A stretch of 64,000 nucleotides of DNA from Providencia rustigianii DSM 4541 (lineage in GTDB: Bacteria > Pseudomonadota > Gammaproteobacteria > Enterobacterales > Enterobacteriaceae), in assembly GCF_000156395.1 (NCBI RefSeq), contig NZ_GG703819.1, positions 757,835 to 821,834 on the forward strand, in the 5' to 3' direction. A program made the position numbers and the translations under genes. Under the pieces are notes generated by a model that was not told the origin of the DNA, did not search any database, and worked only from the letters and a program-made list of their open reading frames with translations. Position 1 is the stretch's first letter. Each line of letters starts with the position of its first letter. This document shows positions 39,829 through 48,521 of the stretch, piece after piece.

Positions 39829-40377
39829 TTAGTCCTCCATGCCAATGATGACAATATTCGGGTTGCTTATCGTGTGGTCAGGCATGTTGTAACTCTGTTC
39901 CAATACGCTCCAGTTAGTGGTGTGCTTCTTGCGTAATTCATTGATATCACCAAATTCGATGGCACCTGTAGGGCAAGACTCTACACACCTTGGCAATAAC
40001 CCCTCATCAAGCCGTTCTGCGCACATATTACACTTGCTGGTTTTGCCTTCAGCAGGGTCAAATACGGGTGCATGATATGGGCATGCCATGATACACATTT
40101 GGCATCCAATACACTTTTCATGGTCTTGAACAACGATGCCATCAGCACGCTTCGAGTAAGTATTCGCAGGACAGACTTTTAAGCATTGAGGGTCATCACA
40201 GTGATTACATGACATCGTGATAAATGCCTGTGTATTGGGTGAGTCACCGTTAAATTCTCGAACTCGACGCCACAATACTCCCGGAGGGGTTACATTTTCT
40301 GATTTACATGCCATGGAGCAAGTTCGGCAGCCATAACAATCCTTCGTATTAATTAAAAAACCATATTGCTTTACCAT
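39829..40377 (-). CDS. DmsB-like four-cluster ferredoxin subunit
   Basis: A 182-residue electron-transfer protein with four [4Fe-4S] motifs: CYGCRTCSMAC, CNHCDDPQCLKVC, CIGCQMCIMAC and CNMC with a late CVESC. It passes electrons from the membrane anchor to the catalytic subunit. It lacks its own export signal and would travel with the Tat substrate. It begins 2 bp after the catalytic gene stop and ends 2 bp before the anchor gene. Confidence 0.93.
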   Translation of the reverse strand: MVKQYGFLINTKDCYGCRTCSMACKSENVTPPGVLWRRVREFNGDSPNTQAFITMSCNHCDDPQCLKVCPANTYSKRADGIVVQDHEKCIGCQMCIMACPYHAPVFDPAEGKTSKCNMCAERLDEGLLPRCVESCPTGAIEFGDINELRKKHTTNWSVLEQSYNMPDHTISNPNIVIIGMED

Positions 40378-40379
40378 AA

Positions 40380-42710
40380 CTATGCCTCCCTTCTCACATC
40401 AACCAAGGTACTGTTACAACAATGCCCAGTACCTAAATGCTCAACTTGGTCATTAGTCACGTGGCTGCTGCTTCCTCCTTGCTGTTCCCACCAACCATTA
40501 TCTAGAGAAATAACTCCCTTTTTGATATGCGTGGTCACAACTGCAATCGCTCGATGTTCACCGCGGTTATTGAACGCAATAGCCCATTCCCCATCTCTGA
40601 TACCTCGCTCTCCCGCATCTTCTGGATGGATCAAGACATTAGGTTGGTTACGATGTATTTCTAGAATCCATTCATTCATGCCATGGCTAGAGTGGACGCT
40701 ACGAGCCAACTTTCGTTGCACGGCCATTAATGGGTATTTTTTAGCAAGCTCAGGGGAACCTTGCACTGATTCAGTCACCTGATAGTAAGAAACGACGGGA
40801 GAAAACTTTTTCTTTTGCCACTCTTCAATAAAAAAGTGGGCTTTTTTTGTGGATGTCCTAAATACGCCATCTTTGAATGGGATCCAGTCACCCTCTACTG
40901 GGCGAACGGGACCTTTAGCTAACATTTCGCGAGTAATACCCGAGCCTTCTAAACAGGTATCAATATAGTGTTCAATGGGTTTATTAAATACATCGCCAAA
41001 GCCAAAACGCTCTGCTAATTGTGCGAAAATCCAATAATCTGGTTTTGCTTCGCCTACGGGTTCGACAGCTTTCTCCATCAACTGTACATATTGGCTACGT
41101 ACCCCCGCCATCAAGCTAGTATCTTCAAAGATTGTCGTTACGGGTAAGACTAGGTCTGCATACAATGCCGTTGAGCTCATTAAATTATCGGCAACAACAA
41201 CAAACGGAACTTTTTTGAGAGCCTCACGGACTTTGTTCGTATTCGGTAATTGCGTCATCACCCCCATTGTCATAATCCACCAAAAATTAATTGGATGTGG
41301 CTGATCATTAACAATGTACTCGCCGACCTTAGATACAGGGATCGGTGGAATATTTTTAGCATTTGGAGCTGGAGGGACAATGGCATTAAATTTTGCCATC
41401 TGACGAGCACCACCAGCATCACAGACACCCGCTCCACGTTTACCTATATTTCCTGTCAACAGTGCGAGGTAAAACTGGCTAGCAGCGACATAAGTGCCAT
41501 ATTCTGTACGCTGAGCGCCAGACATATTTTGTACAATCATCGATGGGGTTAACGATGAATAGTCCCGAGCAAGGCGTACAATAGTTTCAACCGGAACGTC
41601 CGTTTCCTTAGATACTCGCTGAGTATCCCATCCTTTCGCTTGCTGATAAATTTGTTCAAAAACAGTTGTGAATCCGGCATTTTCAGGCAATTCACTTTGA
41701 TGTAGTGCGGGTTGAATACCCGCAAGATCATGGCGGGCTGGCTTTTGACTTATCATATCAAAGACCAAATAACTGTCCTTATCGCTATCATCCTCTCTAA
41801 TTTGATGTTGATCCTTATCGACAAGATAGACAGCTCCGGTATGCGCCCGTAAAAAACTCTCATCAATTCGATTCTCTTCAATAATGATTTTTATCATGCC
41901 TAACGCGAGTGCGGTATCCGTTCCTGGAATGATAGGTACCCATTCATCTGCTTTTGCCGCAGTTTCATTAAATCGTGGGTCGATAACAACCAGTCGTGCG
42001 CCATTTTTACGCGCCTGATTATAATTTTTAAAATAGGCTTGCATCGTCACTGCGGGGTTATTTCCCCAACAGAGAATATAACGACTATCTGCAATCGTAT
42101 CTCGCGTATCCGCATAACGCAGTCCCAACATGGGGATCATGGCGGCGGTAACCGCCGAACAGCACAGTGAACCTGCCTGTTTTGTAGCACCTCCGAGGTA
42201 ATCAAAAAATGCCTTACCCATATCATTTTTAATCGAGTCCATATTTCCTGCATGGGTCGAAATAAATAAGCCTTCATTACCATATTTATCAATAGTTTCT
42301 CGGATATTTTTCTCAATCAAATCCAATGCTTCATCCCATGAAATTGGTTTGAACTCAGCTTTACCTTTCTCACCAACTCTGAGTAATGGTGTCGTCACCC
42401 GTTCTGTATGGTATACCCATTTAGTTCTGCTCATTCCTCGTAAGCAACACTTCACGTTAAAACCTTCAGTCGCTTGTATTTTCATCAGCTTACCTTGATA
42501 GGTATAGGCGGTAAGGTTGCAATGTAAACACTCCATAGCACAAGTTGAACGAAACGTTTTATAGTCCGATAGCTTTAATCGCACTTTGGGTAAAGGCTGA
42601 TTATTATTGGCTTGTACAAATGAGCTCGGTGCTATCGTCGCCAAGCCGACAACACCCATTCCTTTGAGTAAAGTTCGGCGATTGAATCGTAATTCATCGT
42701 AAATTTTCAT
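40380..42710 (-). CDS. DmsA-like molybdopterin oxidoreductase, catalytic subunit
   Basis: A 776-residue member of the DMSO reductase superfamily. It has a Tat signal (NRRTLLKG, residues 10-17), an N-terminal [4Fe-4S] site with Cys57, Cys61, Cys64 and Cys88 or 89, and molybdopterin-binding regions such as CWGNNPAVT and the C-terminal dinucleotide-binding domain ending LGTGHCCNSTLVD. The position of the molybdenum ligand aligns with AGSLCCSAV, suggesting Cys rather than the Ser of true DMSO reductase. The ATG at 42710 is preferred because GAGG lies 9 bases upstream; a second ATG is at 42728. Substrate could be a sulfur oxyanion, N- or S-oxide or another oxidant. No dedicated Tat chaperone gene is nearby. 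Confidence 0.88.
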   Translation of the reverse strand: MKIYDELRFNRRTLLKGMGVVGLATIAPSSFVQANNNQPLPKVRLKLSDYKTFRSTCAMECLHCNLTAYTYQGKLMKIQATEGFNVKCCLRGMSRTKWVYHTERVTTPLLRVGEKGKAEFKPISWDEALDLIEKNIRETIDKYGNEGLFISTHAGNMDSIKNDMGKAFFDYLGGATKQAGSLCCSAVTAAMIPMLGLRYADTRDTIADSRYILCWGNNPAVTMQAYFKNYNQARKNGARLVVIDPRFNETAAKADEWVPIIPGTDTALALGMIKIIIEENRIDESFLRAHTGAVYLVDKDQHQIREDDSDKDSYLVFDMISQKPARHDLAGIQPALHQSELPENAGFTTVFEQIYQQAKGWDTQRVSKETDVPVETIVRLARDYSSLTPSMIVQNMSGAQRTEYGTYVAASQFYLALLTGNIGKRGAGVCDAGGARQMAKFNAIVPPAPNAKNIPPIPVSKVGEYIVNDQPHPINFWWIMTMGVMTQLPNTNKVREALKKVPFVVVADNLMSSTALYADLVLPVTTIFEDTSLMAGVRSQYVQLMEKAVEPVGEAKPDYWIFAQLAERFGFGDVFNKPIEHYIDTCLEGSGITREMLAKGPVRPVEGDWIPFKDGVFRTSTKKAHFFIEEWQKKKFSPVVSYYQVTESVQGSPELAKKYPLMAVQRKLARSVHSSHGMNEWILEIHRNQPNVLIHPEDAGERGIRDGEWAIAFNNRGEHRAIAVVTTHIKKGVISLDNGWWEQQGGSSSHVTNDQVEHLGTGHCCNSTLVDVRREA

Positions 42711-42740
42711 TATGGTAAACCTCAACATTGCCTTAAATTT

Positions 42741-42792
42741 AGTTCACCATATGTATACTCCATTCATAATAAGTGAACTTGCTTCATGTCAA
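42741..42792 (-). promoter_or_regulatory. Candidate FNR-activated promoter of the reductase operon
   Basis: TTGCTTCATGTCAA (42779-42792) matches the FNR consensus at 8 of 10 positions. A -10-like TATACA lies at 42752-42757 on the minus strand, which would put the FNR box near -41, the class II position. An inverted repeat AGTTCAC (42741-42747) and GTGAACT (42773-42779) flanks the -10 and may bind the divergent IclR-type regulator. Confidence 0.5.
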
Positions 42793-42915
42793 AGTTACTC
42801 TTGTTTGATCTAAAATTTACCCATGAGTGTGATCGTGCTTTGCCCCTATATCGGTTATTAGTTCCTACTCTTAACTCATGGTAAAATCAGCGGTCTAGAT
42901 AAAACGAGGTTATGT

Positions 42916-43605
42916 ATGACTACACTGCAAGGTGTTAATTCTGTTGATATTGCTGTAAGTATTCTTAATTTCATCGCACAAAATGGTGGTATTGCGCGTG
43001 CGGCTGATATCTCCAAAGGCTGCGAAATATCGAAAAGCCGCTTACATAAATATTTAGTTTCGTTATGTCGGACTCAAATGCTTTATCAAGATGTACAAAC
43101 CAGCCGCTATGGTTTAGGTCCAAATTTGTCATTCTTAGCCAGTTTTGTTGCAACAGAAGGGTCAATTGTTGAAGTGATAAACCAAAGTTTGATCCATTTT
43201 CGTGACACACAGAATGTTTCCACGGGACTCGCTATTCGTATTGGTAAAACATTGTCCTTGGTAAAATACAATCGTAGCTTTAAAAATGTAGAAATTGATT
43301 TTCTCCCCAATACACCTTTACCCATTGATAAAAGCGCAGCAGGATTAATTTATTGTGCATTTGATAAACAATTTACCACTCATCCATTTTCTGATGACGA
43401 ACTAAATCATATTATTCAGCAAGGTTACGCGATTCGTTATTTACCCACAGAAGGGATCCCTGGAGCACAATCTATTGCTTGCCCGATATTCAATCAACAA
43501 GGTGAATTGGTTGCGGCAGCTATCACGATGGGGTTTATTGAGAACGAAGAGATGGAGAGGTTGGCAAGTGCATTAATTAAGCAAGTGAAGACGCTTATTT
43601 TATAA
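42916..43605 (+). CDS. IclR-family transcriptional regulator
   Basis: A 229-residue regulator with an N-terminal winged helix-turn-helix (residues about 5-65; KGCEISKSRLHKYLVSL) and a C-terminal ligand-binding domain ending in the family motif AAAITMGF. GAGG precedes the ATG. It is divergent from the reductase operon and shares its 205-bp promoter region, so it probably regulates that operon in response to the substrate or a related metabolite. Ligand unknown. Confidence 0.88.
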   Translation: MTTLQGVNSVDIAVSILNFIAQNGGIARAADISKGCEISKSRLHKYLVSLCRTQMLYQDVQTSRYGLGPNLSFLASFVATEGSIVEVINQSLIHFRDTQNVSTGLAIRIGKTLSLVKYNRSFKNVEIDFLPNTPLPIDKSAAGLIYCAFDKQFTTHPFSDDELNHIIQQGYAIRYLPTEGIPGAQSIACPIFNQQGELVAAAITMGFIENEEMERLASALIKQVKTLIL

Positions 43606-43629
43606 TTTTGACAGGTTTCTTTCTCTAAA

Positions 43630-43658
43630 AAAGAAGCTGAAATTTTATCAGCTTCTTT
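43630..43658. terminator. Bidirectional terminator
   Basis: An 11-bp perfect stem (AAAGAAGCTGA with TCAGCTTCTTT), 7-base loop, between the converging regulator gene and tmaR. Confidence 0.8.
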
Positions 43659-43679
43659 AAAATTAAATTAAAACGAATA

Positions 43680-44012
43680 TTACTTCGATTCAGGTCGAGC
43701 TAGTTCACCCATCTCTTTCAATTTTTTAGAGATTTCTCGACGTTCTTTCGATAACTCTGCATTTTTAATGATGTAATCGTCGATACGGTCATCATAGTCA
43801 CTGCGCATATTCGCGATAATGCCTTGAATATCATCAATGGACATACCAGGTTTAATATATTCACCTAGGTTATCTAGAAGTAAAACACGTTTTTGGTTAT
43901 CACGGATTTTCTTCTCGTTATCCGTTATTTCACGGCGAATTTTATTTTTACGGCGAAACATACGCACAAATTCCAGTACATTTTGGAAAGTTGGTTTATT
44001 GGCGTTGTCCAT
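43680..44012 (-). CDS. tmaR: PTS system regulator TmaR (YeeX)
   Basis: A 110-residue, highly charged coiled-coil protein of the DUF496 family. E. coli TmaR forms clusters at the cell pole and holds enzyme I of the phosphotransferase system there, limiting sugar uptake. Very close correspondence to the E. coli sequence is seen in [29 protein letters not shown] and [14 protein letters not shown]. Start 44012 ([10 protein letters not shown]) agrees with the family; an ATG-type codon at 44021 would add three residues. In E. coli it is close to sbcB, as here. Confidence 0.95.
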   Translation of the reverse strand: MDNANKPTFQNVLEFVRMFRRKNKIRREITDNEKKIRDNQKRVLLLDNLGEYIKPGMSIDDIQGIIANMRSDYDDRIDDYIIKNAELSKERREISKKLKEMGELARPESK

Positions 44013-44097
44013 GTTTAACATCCTCTATTCAATATTAAAAATGTATTGTCTCCTAACACAATACCTTCTTCTATGGTCACCTTACAAGATGCATTCG

Positions 44098-44397
44098 CTA
44101 TTTTATTGATTTAATGTTACTCATAACATCTTGGTATTGATTCAATACACGGATCACTGTTTTGGAGTATGTGGAGGGAATAAAAAAGACAGTGTGATTT
44201 TCAACGGGCAACGAGAATATATTTCGCCCTAATTCTCGTCGTTGTACACCAATATCATGGTGAGCTAACAACTCAAAACTGTTAGTGAGCCGAATGAGAT
44301 ACTCTTCAGCCTTTTTAATACCAAAATGCTTCTGGCTATACCTCCAAATGGCTTCTAAATCCTCATTCGCTTTTGGGGTCAGATTTATCGTTTTCAT
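44098..44397 (-). CDS. parE: ParE-family toxin
   Basis: A 99-residue protein of the RelE/ParE superfamily. It opens with LTPKANEDLEAIWRYSQKHFG and has the late beta-strand signature VENHTVFFIP and VIRVLNQYQD. ParE toxins poison DNA gyrase in several characterised systems; the target here is inferred from family only. Its start lies inside the 3' end of the antitoxin gene (35-bp overlap), typical of coupled type II toxin-antitoxin operons, with AAGG upstream of the ATG. Confidence 0.88.
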   Translation of the reverse strand: MKTINLTPKANEDLEAIWRYSQKHFGIKKAEEYLIRLTNSFELLAHHDIGVQRRELGRNIFSLPVENHTVFFIPSTYSKTVIRVLNQYQDVMSNIKSIK

Positions 44398-44644
44398 TTT
44401 TAACCTTATCTTTCATCCGTTGAAGGAATTTGGTTTGATCCCAAGCAATTGGCGACCCACTGCTCAGCCCTTCAGCAAGAAGATCTTTTAATTCTTGCAC
44501 ATGCGATTGCGCTTGCTTTTCCTTGAGTAAACGCAAGGCATCGCGTAAGACTTCACTCTGTGTTCTGTAATCCCCTGAATTCACTAATGAATCGATAAAA
44601 TCACGAAGTTCGTCGCCGAGGTCGACTGTCATTGTTCTTGCCAT
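44363..44644 (-). CDS. parD: ParD-family antitoxin
   Basis: A 93-residue antitoxin with an N-terminal ribbon-helix-helix DNA-binding domain (MTVDLGDELRDFIDSLVNSG, then YRTQSEVLRDALRLL) and a charged, probably disordered C-terminus that neutralises ParE. Start 44644 has GAGA upstream; ATGs at 44656 and 44632 are alternatives. An inverted repeat overlapping the promoter probably is its own operator. Confidence 0.9.
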   Translation of the reverse strand: MARTMTVDLGDELRDFIDSLVNSGDYRTQSEVLRDALRLLKEKQAQSHVQELKDLLAEGLSSGSPIAWDQTKFLQRMKDKVKNENDKSDPKSE

Positions 44645-44655
44645 AAGCGTTCTCA

Positions 44656-44674
44656 TGTAAGATATATTCTTACA
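44656..44674 (-). promoter_or_regulatory. parDE operator
   Basis: TGTAAGA-TATAT-TCTTACA is a perfect 7-5-7 inverted repeat immediately upstream of the parD start. Position and symmetry suit autoregulation by the ParD ribbon-helix-helix dimer. Confidence 0.65.
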
Positions 44675-44752
44675 GCTAGTATAGATTCATCTATTTTTTT
44701 GATCCAGATTATTTTTTATACTCAATTTCTCTAGACTACTTTTGAGGTTAAT

Positions 44753-44923
44753 ATGGATAAGACACGCCTTCACAGTGATGTAATCGCAGAGCTTCTACGA
44801 AATGAACCGAACCTTATTAAATATTATTTACAGCAAGCTTTGCTTGAAGCTAATGAAGATGGCGGCCAAGAATCACTTATTCAGTGTCTATCCCATATAA
44901 TGCAATCTCTAACTCCCACATAA
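44753..44923 (+). CDS. Small protein resembling the N-terminal half of an addiction-module antidote
   Basis: A 56-residue ORF with a good ribosome binding site (GAGG, 5 bases before ATG). The sequence includes DVIAELLRNEPNLIKYYLQQALLE followed by QESLIQCLSHI (written here in parts), a pattern like the start of HigA-type probable addiction module antidote proteins, which have a partly similar stretch before the helix-turn-helix. The helix-turn-helix is missing because a stop follows at once. It is divergent from parDE and precedes sbcB by 74 bp. It could be a truncated antitoxin or a small independent regulator. Confidence 0.5.
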   Translation: MDKTRLHSDVIAELLRNEPNLIKYYLQQALLEANEDGGQESLIQCLSHIMQSLTPT

Positions 44924-44997
44924 GTTTAGATTTTTCACTAGATGGTTTACCATAGCGTCAAACCGTAATGCGTTTGCACCAATCACCTAAATCGACG

Positions 44998-46437
44998 ATG
45001 GACCTCATTTTGAAAAATAAGCATAATCAGCCGACCTTCTTTATTCATGACTATGAAACATTTGGTAAGCATCCGGCTTTGGATCGCCCTGCACAGTTTG
45101 CGGGTGTGCGGACAGACTTAGATTTCAATATCATCGATGAACCTGAAGTATTTTACTGCAAACCTACTGATGACTACCTGCCTCAACCAGAAGCCGTCAT
45201 GATCACCGGAATAACCCCACAAATTGCCCAAGCTAATGGGGTAAATGAAGCCGAGTTTGCTAAACGTATCCATCAGTCATTTAGTACACCCAACACCTGT
45301 ATTATGGGTTACAACAATATTCGCTTTGATGATGAAGTCACACGAAATATTTTTTATCGTAATTTTTATGACCCATACGCCTACAGCTGGCAGCAAGGAA
45401 ACTCTCGTTGGGATCTACTCGATGCTCTACGCGCTTGTTTTGCACTGCGCCCTGAAGGAATTAACTGGCCAGAAAATGATGACGGGCTACCTAGCCTACG
45501 CCTTGAACATTTAACCAAAGCTAATGGCGTCGCCCATGAAAATGCCCATGATGCTATGTCTGATGTATTAGCTACTATCAATATGGCTAAATTACTCAAA
45601 CAAGCCCAACCGCGCATGTTTGATTATTTTTATCAGTTGCGAAATAAAAATAAAGTCAGTCAACTCATCGATATTGTGGAGATGACACCTCTGGTGCATG
45701 TTTCAGGTATGTTTGGTGCACTGCGCTCTTATGTTAGCTTAGTTGCACCATTAGCTTGGCATCCAGATAATAAAAATGCAGTGATTATGTGTGACCTGTC
45801 TGCCGACATGTCGCCGCTTCTCACGTTAAATGCGGATGAACTGCGTGAGCGCTTATACACACCGAAAGCTGAATTAGGTGATGCCCTTCCGGTACCAATT
45901 AAGTTAGTTCATATTAATAAATGTCCAATTCTTGCTCCGGAAAAAACTTTACGTACCGTCGATGCAGAACGTACAGGAATTGATCGCGATTTATGTCTGC
46001 GTAATTTAGAAATATTGCGTAAAAATCCAGATGTTCGTAATAAATTGATTGAGATTTTTAGTGTTGACCAGCAATTTGAAGAATCGAATGATGTTGACAG
46101 GCAAATCTATAGTGGTTTCTTTTCACCCTCCGATCGTTCCACCATGGATATCATTCGTGAAACTGCACCCCAAAATCTACCAGGGTTAGATTTAAGCTTT
46201 GAAGATAAGCGCATGAAAGAGTTATTTTTCCGCTATAAAGCGCGTAACTACCCTGCAACCCTATCTTATGATGAGCAACAACGTTGGCTGCAACATCGTC
46301 GTGACTATTTTACTGAAGCTCGTTTAACTGAATATATGCAGCAAATTCAGCTCTTAATGGATATTCATCATGAAGATGAGAAGCGTTGTCAGCAGCTAAA
46401 AGCGCTCGTCAGTTATGCCGCAGATCTCGCCAGTTAG
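44998..46437 (+). CDS. sbcB: Exodeoxyribonuclease I
   Basis: A 3'-5' exonuclease on single-stranded DNA with roles in recombination and mismatch repair. About 479 residues. The DEDD exonuclease domain begins with HDYETFG and continues with GYNNIRFDDEVTRN and NAHDAMSDVLAT; a SH3-like and C-terminal helical domain follow. Start 44998 fits the family length better than the ATG at 44968; neither has a strong ribosome binding site. Own hairpin at the end. Confidence 0.95.
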   Translation: MDLILKNKHNQPTFFIHDYETFGKHPALDRPAQFAGVRTDLDFNIIDEPEVFYCKPTDDYLPQPEAVMITGITPQIAQANGVNEAEFAKRIHQSFSTPNTCIMGYNNIRFDDEVTRNIFYRNFYDPYAYSWQQGNSRWDLLDALRACFALRPEGINWPENDDGLPSLRLEHLTKANGVAHENAHDAMSDVLATINMAKLLKQAQPRMFDYFYQLRNKNKVSQLIDIVEMTPLVHVSGMFGALRSYVSLVAPLAWHPDNKNAVIMCDLSADMSPLLTLNADELRERLYTPKAELGDALPVPIKLVHINKCPILAPEKTLRTVDAERTGIDRDLCLRNLEILRKNPDVRNKLIEIFSVDQQFEESNDVDRQIYSGFFSPSDRSTMDIIRETAPQNLPGLDLSFEDKRMKELFFRYKARNYPATLSYDEQQRWLQHRRDYFTEARLTEYMQQIQLLMDIHHEDEKRCQQLKALVSYAADLAS

Positions 46438-46451
46438 TTTTTAGATTAAAA

Positions 46452-46472
46452 ATGGGCAGAATTTCTGCCCAT
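46452..46472. terminator. Terminator between sbcB and dld
   Basis: A 9-bp stem (ATGGGCAGA with TCTGCCCAT) and 3-base loop between converging genes; T run is short. Confidence 0.6.
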
Positions 46473-46486
46473 CAATCTATACTCAC

Positions 46487-48217
46487 CTATTCATGATCAC
46501 AACCGCAATCACCATCCCAATGTTTCCGTTTCGTGGTTTTACCCAGTCCCGGATTCATCGTATTGGTTGGGTCTGTTTCTTTATAGAATGTTTTTAATTG
46601 CATCGGAGCCTTATATAAATGCCCGACATTATGTTCAGCTGGATACTGAGCACCTCTTTCATCTAAAAGAGCCAACATTTTCTCTTTCAGTTCTTTAGGA
46701 TTTACCCCTTTTTTCAACACATAATCCTGATGCATTACATGACACATAAAATGTCCGCAATATAATTTATGGACGATGATATCTTCAATTTCAGGCGGTA
46801 ATTTTTCAAACCAATCTCGGTCATTCCGTCTTAGCGCAATATCTAACGGTAATACATCCTCAACATCTTTATTATGTACCGCATGGTAACGAACTGCGGA
46901 TCCCGCGGCCGCAAAACGATGTAAGAAGGCTTTAGCACCCTCTTCCGGTGTGCATTCAAAATAACCGCCATCGGCAGTTGCAAAGAATGATTTCAGCCAA
47001 ACTTTTGCCTCATCAATACCGTCCCCTGCCATTTTAAGCATTAAATGGTGCTCATATTTATCACGGAACTGTTTCATGCGTGGCGGTAAATGGGATGGCC
47101 ATAGTTTACTTAATAGCTGCATAGTGCGGTCGATTAAGTTGGATGGAAGCAATGGAACTTTATTCAGTACTGCATCCATTCGCCCTTTAATGGTAAAAAA
47201 GGTTGGCATTTTATCTGTACCAAACTTATCTATCATTAAAAAGGTGTCTTTACCGTAGATTTCTGCAATATCAAAACAACCACGGTGCATATACTCGCCT
47301 GCAACTGGGAGATTTTCAAACTCACTCAGGATATGGCGGCGAATATCTTCCAAGACGTCTGGATTATTCGATCCAATGTAAAAAACTTGGGTTGCTTTAT
47401 CGGCAGGGAACGTATCTAAACGCACAGCAAAAACAGCTAACTTACCTGCACACCCAGACGCTTCAAATAATCGACGCTCATCCGCATTAAATCGTGATGG
47501 CGTATCTGCATTAACATCACGTACACGCTGGGCATATTCATGATCAGATGCCAGTTTGTTACTCAGCTGTACATCGTCGCTACTATAGTGACGATTCTGC
47601 AAATTAGTTAGGATCTCTTCTGGAGTTTCACCCAATGCAATCCCTAAGTGGTTAACTAGCTCAACGGTGCCTTCTTCATTCACTCGTCCATATAGCGCCA
47701 GCTCGGTATAAGCTGGACCTCTGCGTACCAATGAACCACCAGAGCTATTACAAATACCGCCCACGACTGAAGCTCCAATACAGGAGGAGCCAATAAGGGA
47801 ATGGGGTTCACGACCCAGTGGTTTTAGAATTTTTTCGAGGTCATATAATGTGCTTCCTGGCATTGCAACCACTTGGTTCAACTCAGGTAAGACTTGAATT
47901 TGGTTAAGGCGTAAAGTGCTAATAATCACGATATCACGATCATAATCATAGCCGCTTGGTGTAGAGCCTTCGGTGAGACCAGTGTTTGCGGCTTGCATGA
48001 TGACAATTTTGTCAGCTTCAACACAGGCTTTAAATACATACCATTGTTCTAATAACGTTGTGGGAAATACAACGGCAATAGCATCTCCCACGCCGGAACG
48101 AAAACCTTTCCGATAGCGTTCTGTTTTATGGGGTTCGGTGAGGATATTTTTTTTGCCAACAATGTTCCTGAGTGTGAGTAATAGTCGTTGGTTCTCAGGA
48201 TTTTTCACATCATTCAT
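46487..48217 (-). CDS. dld: Quinone-dependent D-lactate dehydrogenase
   Basis: A peripheral inner-membrane FAD enzyme that oxidises D-lactate to pyruvate and feeds electrons to the quinone pool. The product is 576 residues from the ATG at 48217. The N-terminal FAD-binding domain of the PCMH type shows VVFPTTLLEQWYVFKACVE, GLTEGSTPSG and GSSCIGASVVGGICNSSGG; the C-terminal membrane-binding part has NVGHLYKAP and TMNPGLGKTTKRKHW. A Cys/His tail CGCDHE ends the protein. Monocistronic. Confidence 0.95.
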   Translation of the reverse strand: MNDVKNPENQRLLLTLRNIVGKKNILTEPHKTERYRKGFRSGVGDAIAVVFPTTLLEQWYVFKACVEADKIVIMQAANTGLTEGSTPSGYDYDRDIVIISTLRLNQIQVLPELNQVVAMPGSTLYDLEKILKPLGREPHSLIGSSCIGASVVGGICNSSGGSLVRRGPAYTELALYGRVNEEGTVELVNHLGIALGETPEEILTNLQNRHYSSDDVQLSNKLASDHEYAQRVRDVNADTPSRFNADERRLFEASGCAGKLAVFAVRLDTFPADKATQVFYIGSNNPDVLEDIRRHILSEFENLPVAGEYMHRGCFDIAEIYGKDTFLMIDKFGTDKMPTFFTIKGRMDAVLNKVPLLPSNLIDRTMQLLSKLWPSHLPPRMKQFRDKYEHHLMLKMAGDGIDEAKVWLKSFFATADGGYFECTPEEGAKAFLHRFAAAGSAVRYHAVHNKDVEDVLPLDIALRRNDRDWFEKLPPEIEDIIVHKLYCGHFMCHVMHQDYVLKKGVNPKELKEKMLALLDERGAQYPAEHNVGHLYKAPMQLKTFYKETDPTNTMNPGLGKTTKRKHWDGDCGCDHE

Positions 48218-48312
48218 TACATGCCTTCCTGTCAGGGTCTTGTCATTAAACCCATCCACAATATCACATAAGATTAATATGTTAAGAAATTATTAATACC
48301 CTACTGAAAACA

Positions 48313-48338
48313 AAAACAGCGCCCAAAGGCGCTGTTTT
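48313..48338 (-). terminator. plaP terminator
   Basis: An 11-bp perfect stem (AAAACAGCGCC with GGCGCTGTTTT), 4-base loop and T-rich tail on the minus strand, placed beyond the palindromic repeat that follows plaP. Confidence 0.8.
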
Positions 48339-48394
48339 ATCAGTCATCAATTTACAGTTGCAGTTTGCAGTTCAATTATCCTGATGCTGACATC

Positions 48395-48518
48395 TATTCA
48401 AAATAATTCGTGTTGTAGCTAGGCGGCAAGCAAGCTAGACCCTAGGAGCATACATAAAGTATGTGACTAGGGCTAGCGCGTGCAGCCAACAACGCTACGG
48501 CGCGAAATATGAAGAATA
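48395..48518. repeat. Palindromic interspersed repeat (MITE/ERIC-like)
   Basis: A 124-bp element with imperfect terminal inverted repeats (TATTCAAAATAATTCG at one end; the complement of the other end reads TATTCTTCATATTTCG). Its core is a long stem: CCCTAG, CATAC, loop ATAAA, GTATG, CTAGGG. The ends and the internal GGCGGCAAGC and GCAGCCAAC recall short repeats common in Yersinia, Serratia and Photorhabdus. It abuts the plaP stop codon. It is the only copy in the window. Confidence 0.7.
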
Positions 48519-48521
48519 TAT

